Below, one piece after another: positions 56,660 to 64,000 of a stretch of 64,000 nucleotides of DNA. The position numbers were made by a program, and so were the translations under genes. The stretch comes from Mytilus californianus (taxonomy: Eukaryota; Mollusca; Bivalvia; Mytilida; Mytilidae): the NCBI RefSeq assembly GCF_021869535.1, contig NW_026262690.1, positions 86,039,995 to 86,103,994 of the forward strand, read 5' to 3'. Positions within the stretch are counted from its first letter, which is position 1, and every line of letters starts with the position of its first letter. Below the pieces are notes generated by a model, which was not told where the DNA came from, did no database searches, and saw only the letters and a list, made by a program, of their open reading frames with translations.

Positions 56660-58304
56660 TTAATTCTGAGCGCCAAATTGGATGTTGAGCAAGCGTCAAA
56701 GCTGTGGGAGTCAGCCTTTTGATTGGCATATTTAAAATAACATCCGTTAAACATCCGAAGCTATATAGAAATTTTCAAAAATGTGCTTTAAAATGTAAAT
56801 GAAATAATTAGTGGTAACAATTTTTACTTATTTTGCAGGAATGTCTTTAAGATATATTAAGTTCATATCCAGTAACCTTGCATCCGTATTGGACATAACT
56901 TTTAAGAGAATTTTAACATATGAACTCGTAATATATTGAATACCCTTTTCTGTTTATAATGTAACCCAAGGTGTCAAATATACTAGGAAGGTATTTTCAT
57001 GATTGTATCTTATGATTAAACCTACTATAGGATATTCGTCCTTGTGCATAAATACATCTATCTGGTGAGGAAAGAAAACGTATTGAACTTATTCATAGTT
57101 TCATTTCCTCCTCTGTTCCTTTTCTAGTCTCATTTACGTCACCTGATTCATTAGTGTTTGTCTTGTTTGTCATAAATATTGCAAGCAATTTGTTATGTGC
57201 TTCTTATTGATACATACGCAAGGATTTTTAAAGAAAAACATGTGTTGGTATTGGTGGTGTATTGGTGGTAAGGCTACGCCAAATTAATACCTCGTTCGTC
57301 GGATCCCCCACGTGAAAGTACCTTTTTTAAAAAACCCGCGTCCAGTACGGAGCCGCGCGCGTCCGTCTATAAATTTTAATCAGTTGTGCGTTTGAAAGTA
57401 ACGCCATACAGACACGGAAATTAACATCTAAAACGATCTAGATCAATCATTCACAATGTGTTTACAATACTTTTATGGCCAAAAATACATAATATGAAAT
57501 ATATTCTAAACTTAAGACATGTCAGAGTGGAATATTTGTAGTAACAGTGGTATCGCAGGCAAAGACCTTACTGCCAAACACAGCAGTGTAATGTGATTTG
57601 GACAATTCTTATACCGATTTGTTTGAAGTGGTCCGTGCAACAGAGCAAGGCCACAAAGCACCGACGCCACCGAATTGAAAGATTCAAGTTATTACTGTAT
57701 AACATGCATAAGAAAAAAAGAGAATCACAAAGATGATGGTATATGCATTGAAATGGCACCTCAATGAAACTATTATGTTTTTTATCTTTAGTATCATTAC
57801 AAAGTTATCAAGCATGGATTTGACAATAAAGATTTTGTGGTAATTGAATACTAGTATAACACATCAATCCATCTTTACAATTCACACAATCTTCTAAAAA
57901 ATAAGAATTTGTATGATTGTCAATGAGACAAACTTCCAACAGAGGCTTAATTTGTTGAGGTTTGCAACCGGTATAGTTCACGGTATGGCCTTCAACACGG
58001 AGCAATATTTCCATATATATGAAAATATGATTGCTATTAAATTCTTCAGCAAAGCAATGACCAAGTAGAATGTATTGAAATGTCCCTTTTGTTTATTTAG
58101 TATATGGCATCTGGTGTGATGCATTTGAATACTAAGTAGTATAAATTGGTTGGTACGAGACCACTCGCCCCGGAGACAACCCGGACGATCTACAAAAAAG
58201 ACAACTCGGGCCGTCAATGAAGAAAATTTGGACCGTATAACTATATAAGTCAATGAGGGTCGTTCATAATGCCAACTCAGATTAATTATAAAATTTGAGT
58301 TTTT
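56660..58304. other. No recognisable gene
   Basis: 57280-57370 is a GC-richer patch ('GGAGCCGCGCGCGTCCGTC') without a recognisable feature. 58150-58290 carries 'GACAACTCGGGCCGTC' and 'GGACCGTATAACTATA', words that return inverted at about 59960-60000. Small minus-strand frames at 57568-58014 show no domain. Confidence 0.35.
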
Positions 58305-58885
58305 ACCATATAAAATTGAGAATGGAAATGGGGAATGTGTCAAAGAGACAACAACCCGACTAAAGAGCAGAAAACAGCCCAAGGTCACCAATGGGTCTTC
58401 AATACAGCGAGAAAATCCCGCACCCGGAGGCGGGCTTCAGCTGGCCCCTCAACAAAATTGTGTACTGGTTCAGTGACTATGGACGTCACACTAAACTCCG
58501 AAACATATAAATGAACTAAAATTAAAAAAAAAACATACAAGACTCACAAATGCCAGAGGCTCCTGACTTGGGACAGGCGCAAAAATGCGGCGGGGTTAAA
58601 CATGTTTTGTGAGATCTCAACCCTCCCCCTATACCTCTAGCCAATGTAAAATAAACAAAAACACAGTAAAACTCAGTTTAAAAGAAGTCCGAGTCCGATG
58701 TCAGAATAGGTAACAGAAGAAACTTAGCAAAATGACAATGAAAACATAAATTAATCAAGGACTACTAGCAGTTACTGACATGCTTGCTCCAGACCTCAAT
58801 TTAAATGATTGAAAGATTATGTCTTCATCATATAAAAATCAAGCACAATCCCTCCCGTTAGGGGTTTAGTATCGTACCATCATAA
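58305..58885 (-). repeat. Interspersed repeat R-H, reverse orientation
   Basis: Reverse complement of 26280-26860 over nearly its whole length ('CCTCCCGTTAGGGGTTTAGT', 'GCGGCGGGGTTAAACATGTT', 'GAGGCGGGCTTCAGCTGGCC'). It lies immediately downstream, in minus-strand sense, of the reverse-transcriptase-like fragment. Confidence 0.8.
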
Positions 58886-58944
58886 AATATATGAGAAGAA
58901 CATAACCCGTATCATGCCAACAACTGGTTTTAGAATAAATGTGT

Positions 58945-59460
58945 TTATTTCCGATGCAAAGACCGTATGAGTGAATCAATATTAATTCCAAAATATGCCA
59001 TCTTTAATGACCTGACAACAATATTGTAACTATATCCCTTCTGATTAAGTCTGTTTAAAGATTTTGTTAGCTTTTGAGGTGAATGACGACATTTTTGTGC
59101 TTTGTATAGAATATTACCATAAAAGATTGGATGTGAAATACCTGAACGTATAAGATGACTGAATGTTGATTTATATTTACGAATGATGTCCTTGTACCGA
59201 TGATAAAATTTAGTAAATGTTTTGACTAGTTTGTGATATCGAAAACCCTGGTGTTATAATTTTTCAGTAATACAGAGATTTCTTTCGTTAAAATCATATA
59301 AATGATTTAATGAAAAAGACTGGTTCTCAAGAGAAGTCATACCGTCTATAATGCAAATAATAAAGGGAGAATGTTTATGCCTATTTTGACTATGCAAATG
59401 ACAAAGAAGGCAACTTGGACTGTCTATGAAGAGACTTCTATATAGACAATTCAAGATCAC
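58945..59460 (-). pseudogene. Retroelement reverse-transcriptase-like C-terminal fragment
   Basis: One minus-strand frame, interrupted only by a TAA at 59254-59256, encodes YDFNERNLCITEKL, then after the stop HQGFRYHKLVKTFTKFYHRY, ISHPIFYGNILYKAQ and KSLNRLNQKGYSYNIVVRSL, ending at TAA 58945-58947. From memory this chain (DFN-RN, QGFRYHKL, KFY-R, P-FYG) is the end of a widespread mollusc reverse-transcriptase-like protein. Whether it is Penelope-like or DIRS-like I cannot say. The YxDD core is not present upstream, so the copy is 5'-truncated. R-H follows as its apparent 3' tail. Confidence 0.6.
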
Positions 59461-60134
59461 AACTTATAGACTCTTGACAATTTATATTGACATGCATCTG
59501 TCTATTGTTGAACATTGAATGAAACTCCCTATATTTTTTTAAGTAAAAAATATGTTTTCTACATAATACGGTAATAATAATTGGAAGATATTTTAAATAC
59601 AAGTATGTCATTTACATGATATAGACGGTCCGAGTTGACTTTGAAATAATAAATAAAGAATTGAACAAATAAATAAAACAAATTCAACATTTTTGCTTTA
59701 GTTAAGTTTTATAATAGATTGATAAAGATAAGTAGAAATTTGAATTCACATTAAACAAATTTGAATTTTTTTAATATGTTTTGGAAATGCAGCAACATGT
59801 AATTGATACTGTCATGTATAATATATCATTTAATAATTTATGAGTTTAAAAACTTCTGAGTTTGAATGTCCCTTTGGTTTCTTTCGCCTCTCTTTTATAA
59901 TCATTCAACTAGTTTAAATCCTCTTTAAATACTATGTCCGAGCTGTAATTATAGACGGTCCGGTCTGATTTGACTTGGGCCGAGTTGTCCGCCATTCAAA
60001 TTGGTGTGATTTTTGAAGGACAGTCTTTTATAAATTTTCAGCTTGTTGTATACACAAATATGTATAGTTGTATATAAAAGCTTTATACATGCATATATGC
60101 TTTGCATTTATACGTTTATTTGAAACAACATACC
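59461..60134. other. No gene; repeated 'GACGGTCCGAGTTG' words
   Basis: 'ATAGACGGTCCGAGTTGAC' (about 59621) and 'TAGACGGTCCGGTCTGATTT' (about 59953) recur. An R-E-like tail ('GAATGTCCCTTTGGTTTC') sits at about 59864. Confidence 0.4.
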
Positions 60135-60690
60135 ATTCTATATGCAATGATATGTGCCTGTCCATAGGCAGGAGCCTGTAGTTCACTGGTTGTCGTTGGT
60201 TCATGTCTGTCAAAATAAACTCATCATAGATACCAGGATTGAAATTTTATATTTGCGCCAGACGCGCGTTTCGTCTACAAAAGACTTATCAGTGACGCTT
60301 GAATCAAAAAGAGTTAAAAAGGCCAAATAAAGTACGAAGTTGAAGAGCATTGAGGACCAAATATTCCTAAAAGTTTTGCCAAATACAGCTAAGGTAATCT
60401 ATTCATGAGGTAGAAAAGCCTTAGTATTTCAAAAATTCAAAGTTTTGTAAACAGTTAAATTTGTTTTTCGTAAATTGTTTTGTTATAAATTAGGCCGTTA
60501 GTTTTCTCAATTGAATTGTGTTTCATATTTTTTATGTCAGGGCTTTTTATAGCCGACTAAACGGTATGGGTTTTCTCATTGTAGAAGGCTCTACGATTGC
60601 CTATAATTGCATATATCCATTTCATTTGAACTTTGGTGGATAGTTGTCTCATTTGCAAACATACCACATCTCCTTATTTTTATAATGCAT
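60135..60690 (+). repeat. Interspersed repeat R-G split by R-I
   Basis: R-G text runs to 'TTCATGTCTGTCA' (about 60211) and resumes at 'CGTAAATTGTTTTG' (about 60468). The uninterrupted R-G copy at 2080-2320 joins the same points. Confidence 0.7.
60212..60467 (+). repeat. R-I repeat inserted in R-G
   Basis: 'AGATACCAGGATTGAAATTT', 'CCAGACGCGCGTTTCGTCTA', 'GACTTATCAGTGACGCTTGA', 'GAAGTTGAAGAGCATTGAGG', 'GGTAATCTATTCATGAGGTA'. About 255 bp, shorter than the unit at 54059-54454: it lacks the 'GACTACTGGGCTGGTGATAC' half. Confidence 0.75.
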
Positions 60691-61464
60691 CAATTATAAC
60701 TTACATCAAACATGGATATCTACCTGTTCAAAGCTGTTGTACTATTTCATGTTCAGCAGGATCTTTATTTGAGCCGACTACACGAAATTGAAGGTTTGCT
60801 TCTAGTTAACCATTTGTGTACTGGAAAAGTGAAAAGATTCAACAGGGTGTATGAGAACAAATTGAGAAGCAAAGTAGGGTAATATAAGAACTAGGATATG
60901 AGATATATAAAAACATGAAGCACCAAATCTGTGTAAATTTCTGATCGCTCGCTTGCATAAAATGCTTTTCATAGATTTTAATTTTTTAATATTTCAAAAA
61001 TAATATCGCTCGATAGTAAAAAAAAATATTCTTTCGCCTGCCAAAAATCAAACTTAAAAAAAAAACAAATAAAAACTTTCGCTCTCTCGTTACCCTTTTT
61101 TAAGGAAAGAGTCCGAAGAACAAGAAATTAATTTTGCCTAAGTATATAAATGTTTTTCATGCTGTTGTACTACATGTAATTTCAATGCAGCTCAGTGATA
61201 CTGTAATGTTTGTATTACTAACACATGTTGCATTTCTTGAAGTTATATAAATGAATTGATTAGGTTTAATAAAAACATCGAATTATAAATACCTGTAAAA
61301 AGATAAACCTTATATATTCAAATATATACTTTCTTTTAGACTACAATCTACAAACTGCAAAAGGATATTTATCCATGTTGAATGATGATAAATTTAATGT
61401 AAATATAATATGTTATTCCAAATGTTCAATTCATTTAACGTCATTGCATATTTGATCCAGGCTG
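60691..61464. other. Upstream region of B-box copy 3
   Basis: No open frame or recognised repeat. It ends with TTTGATCCAG (61451-61460), the acceptor-like sequence shared with the other copies. Confidence 0.4.
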
Positions 61465-63036
61465 ATGATTGCATCAAAAATGGTGATGTGTGATCCATGT
61501 TCTAAACTTAGCAAATCATCAGAAGGAATAAAATATTGTACAGATTGCGAAGATTCATTATGTACTGACCATCATGAGAACATGTGTTTCGAGTTTTATT
61601 GCTACGATCATGATTGCTTGATATGTCGAACATGCATGGCAAATACGAATCGTACTTGTGGAAAAATTCAACCAATAGATATTGCTTCGAAAGGATGTAG
61701 ATCATCCCCAATGTTAGAAGATATTACACAAGACATTGCTGCATTACTAAAATCGACGAAGGAGTTGGTAGAAGATAGACAGAAGAATGAGACACGTGTA
61801 GGACAAATTAAAGCAAAAGCATTTAAACAGATAGCAAAGTTTAGACAAGACATTAATGAGCACCTTGATGAGCTTGAGAGTAAACTTTTTTCTGAAATAG
61901 ATATCATAGACAAAGAAATTTGCCAAAAGGCAGGCAATGGTCTCCTTGATGCGGATAAAAGACAAAGGGTCATTGAAAACATACGGCAGCAAGTTGAATT
62001 TTTTACTATACATGCTTCAGAAAGTCAGTTATTCATCCTTCTGAACACAATTAATTTAGATGTATCAAAACAGTCTCAAAGTCTTCAAACTCTTATCAAA
62101 GTTTTGGAAACCAATGATCTATGTTTCGAACCGTGGGATATAATTTCTGTAATAAGATCTTTAGGATCCGTAAAAGTAACATCTTTCCCATGTCCAGTGA
62201 CCTATCAACATCCTAAACACATGCAAGCACAAACTGGAGAAGTATATAAAATAGTGCCTACAAAGTTTGAGTTCGAAAAGAAAGTTTCTATACCATTTGG
62301 AAGAATCACCTGCATGACATTAACTGACGATAACATATTGCTTCTTTGTAACGATATGACTAGTGAAAACAACATATCAGCATGGACAGAAACGGGACAG
62401 CATTTGAAATCCTATACTTGCTCTAAAGGTAAAGTATTCGTCATAACTATCATCTCGGGAACTGATGAAGCAGTAGCCACATTGCCTGATAATGAATTAC
62501 TTCAGTTCATCAATTTAACTAGATTCACCGGAGGAAAACAAATTGAGGTACCTGGTGTTCGCCCGTATGGTGTGGCAGTTGTAAAGGATAATGTGATTGT
62601 CGGTTGCAGTGATGGAAAAAATTTTTTCGTCGAGCTCAATAGTGGAGAGTGTAATCAAACTTTGAATGTTGGAAGTGGTATTATATCGTCACTTATTCCC
62701 GTTGTGGATGATAAAGATGAACTGTTATATTACTGCGAACATCCTGGTGGAAACATAGTAAGCTGTATAAAATTCGACGGAACACGCATTTTCTCCTGTG
62801 TTTTGAAAGAACCAGTAGCTTTAGCATTAGATTCTAAGGAAAACCTTTATGTGATAGAAATAGATTCTGAAGATTTACATCGCCTATCATCAAATGGTAA
62901 AGTAGATGATATACTTTTAAAGAAATCCGACGGATTAGATCTTCCCTTTGCCATTGTATTCAACAAGACCTACAGAAAAATGTATGTTTCAAATGTTGAT
63001 TTAGAGAGCAATGTTATGATATTCAATTGTAAATGA
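61465..63036 (+). CDS. B-box zinc finger / coiled-coil / propeller protein, copy 3, with internal deletion
   Basis: An open frame of 523 codons. Relative to copy 1, 34 residues (102 bp) are missing after C33, removing the rest of B-box 1, the inter-box spacer and the first Cys of B-box 2. The join creates C33-T-D-H36, which mimics the lost C-x2-H start of B-box 2. The next ligands C46, H49, C54, C57 and C65 remain, but the expected His at 62 is Asn. Coiled coil (about 70-165) and propeller (about 275-523) are complete and end in the family tail VMIFNCK. The ancestral second-codon ATG is ATT here, so translation must use the ATG one codon upstream. Zinc binding of the remaining box is uncertain; oligomerisation and propeller functions could persist. 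Confidence 0.88.
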   Translation: MIASKMVMCDPCSKLSKSSEGIKYCTDCEDSLCTDHHENMCFEFYCYDHDCLICRTCMANTNRTCGKIQPIDIASKGCRSSPMLEDITQDIAALLKSTKELVEDRQKNETRVGQIKAKAFKQIAKFRQDINEHLDELESKLFSEIDIIDKEICQKAGNGLLDADKRQRVIENIRQQVEFFTIHASESQLFILLNTINLDVSKQSQSLQTLIKVLETNDLCFEPWDIISVIRSLGSVKVTSFPCPVTYQHPKHMQAQTGEVYKIVPTKFEFEKKVSIPFGRITCMTLTDDNILLLCNDMTSENNISAWTETGQHLKSYTCSKGKVFVITIISGTDEAVATLPDNELLQFINLTRFTGGKQIEVPGVRPYGVAVVKDNVIVGCSDGKNFFVELNSGECNQTLNVGSGIISSLIPVVDDKDELLYYCEHPGGNIVSCIKFDGTRIFSCVLKEPVALALDSKENLYVIEIDSEDLHRLSSNGKVDDILLKKSDGLDLPFAIVFNKTYRKMYVSNVDLESNVMIFNCK

Positions 63037-63589
63037 ACGTTTAAATACACAAAACAATGTTGGATTTCATTTCTTGTATAATTTTTTAATATTCTCGAAA
63101 ATCGTGTATTCTATGTATTACAAAAAACAGTTTTTGGTCAAAGGTTTGGTCTATTTTTTGGGACTAAAGATTTTCGATTATCCCCTTGGTATCTTCTCTT
63201 TTTTAATATAGTATTTTGTCCATTTAGATCGTCTCCGAATTTGTTAATACTACATACATCATTGAAGTGTATGTGTCATGGTAAGAAACATAGAAACATA
63301 GAAAACAATAAGATAATTAGTTTCCGATGCGCAATCCATTCAAAACAGCACGCTAATATTTTCCTTTTCAATGTTTTTACTCCATATGCATTGTAGAAGA
63401 TCACGAGTCAGCGCAGCTTTAAGATATAAATTTCAACAGGATGTTGGATCATAAGTGTTCATTGCATCAGTAGTTTTAGTATGCACATTCAGGACGAGAT
63501 GAATATGAACCCGATTTGTACTAGACCGACACGCTGATCTCATTTCTTTAAAGTGCTAGTTCACAAGATAAAAAGTAAAATAACATTTA
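63037..63589. other. 3' flank of B-box copy 3
   Basis: The first 75 bases resemble the flank after copy 1. Near 63180 an R-E-like tail ('TTATCCCCTTGGTATCTTCT') is present. No other feature. Confidence 0.4.
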
Positions 63590-63716
63590 TACCAAACTCC
63601 TAGGAAAATTCAAAACGGAAAGTTCTTTATCAAATGGCAAAATAAAAAGCTCAAACACATCAAACGAATGGAAAACAACTGTCATATTCCTGACTTGGTA
63701 CAGGCAATTCCTTATG
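63590..63716 (-). repeat. Interspersed repeat R-F, reverse orientation
   Basis: 'TCAAATGGCAAAATAAAAAG', 'ACATCAAACGAATGGAAAAC' and 'TGTCATATTCCTGACTTGGT' are the inverse of R-F at 54463-54582. It abuts the SINE. Confidence 0.65.
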
Positions 63717-63921
63717 GAGAACAAGAAACAGTACGCAGGATGACATGTCATCCTACCGGGACACATTATTCTGACTCCGGACTGATCATGTTTTGCTCTT
63801 ACTCCTAAATATCGCGTGCTTAGCAGAAGAGCTTCCAATGTTTGATTTGAACCAGCCGAGGATCGAACCAAAGAACTCCAGTAGTCGAGGCGACCACGCT
63901 ACCACAAGGCCACCGAGGCGG
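63717..63921 (-). mobile_element. tRNA-derived SINE
   Basis: The minus strand starts CCGCCTCGGTGGCCTTGTGG with an A-box-like TGGCCTTGTGGT (63901-63912) and a perfect B-box consensus GGTTCGATCC (63860-63869), about 32 bp apart: an internal RNA polymerase III promoter. The body continues with 'CACGCGATATTTAGGAGT' and 'GGATGACATGTCATCC', a 16-bp palindrome. It is not a functional tRNA: the acceptor and anticodon stems do not close. Confidence 0.75.
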
Positions 63922-64000
63922 TTATGAATATTGAAAATACACGTATATGTACATTCAAACCATTTGAAAAAAAAATGTGTGGTCATAAGACACCGTGCTC

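Noticed and set aside
57280..57370. GC-rich patch as a CpG island or promoter
   Set aside because: Too short, with no TATA/initiator layout or adjacent open frame to support a promoter call.
61561..61575. The 34-residue gap in copy 3 read as an intron
   Set aside because: The missing residues have no counterpart in the genomic DNA, so this is a deletion; an intron would add sequence, not remove it.
63850..63921. tRNA gene
   Set aside because: A and B boxes are present but the acceptor stem and anticodon arm do not pair, and the transcript would continue into a SINE body.

Overview
The window looks like nuclear DNA of a marine bivalve, most likely a mussel of the Mytilus type. The DNA is AT-rich and gene-poor. 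It holds single-exon B-box zinc-finger/beta-propeller genes of the kind greatly expanded in mussels, plus many repeats that I recognise from memory as mussel or bivalve interspersed repeats. No database was searched. There are no bacterial operons, rRNA genes or CRISPR arrays.

The host genes are one dispersed family on the + strand: B-box zinc fingers, coiled coil, then an NHL/TolB-like propeller (TRIM-like without a RING). There are four copies. Copy 1 (4486-6140) is broken by a frame change and an internal stop. Copy 2 (47274-48920) is almost complete but has a shortened C-terminus. A badly decayed copy (52907-53240) keeps only the N-terminal part. Copy 3 (61465-63036) is open but has lost 34 residues across the junction of its two B-boxes. 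Each copy has a 3' splice-site-like sequence just before its start codon. Together with shared upstream DNA (46660-47260 versus 51780-52900), this suggests duplication through DNA rather than retrocopying.

The rest is mostly a nested mobile-element landscape. 9.0-10.5 kb: 5'-truncated LINE (-). 13.2 kb: 191-bp terminal-inverted-repeat element. 18.5-20.5 kb: very young, compact LTR element with 476-bp LTRs differing at one base, whose only ORF is a zinc-knuckle/coiled-coil protein. 21.5-25.8 kb: DNA transposon with about 250-bp terminal inverted repeats and a 9-bp target duplication, holding a spliced but frameshifted gene remnant and an inserted LINE. 27.1-29.5 kb: two nearly identical 645-bp MITEs. 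32.9-36.3, 44.5-46.3 and 49.5-50.5 kb: Helentron/pearl-like elements with tandem-repeat cores, two of them nested in other repeats. 39.0-41.6 kb: 158-bp inverted repeats. 58.3-59.5 kb: retroelement remnant with a reverse-transcriptase-like C-terminus. The right end carries a tRNA-derived SINE.

Dispersed repeat families get local labels: R-E ('CGGGTGCCAC' type), R-F ('CATTCGTTTGATG' type), R-G ('AGGCCGTTAG' type), R-H ('CCCCTAACGGGA' type), R-I ('GACGCGCGTTTCGTC' type and relatives), R-J ('GTCAATGAGACAGC' type). The other unique stretches hold nothing I can identify. Spliced host genes with short exons cannot be excluded there; two weak exon candidates are reported.
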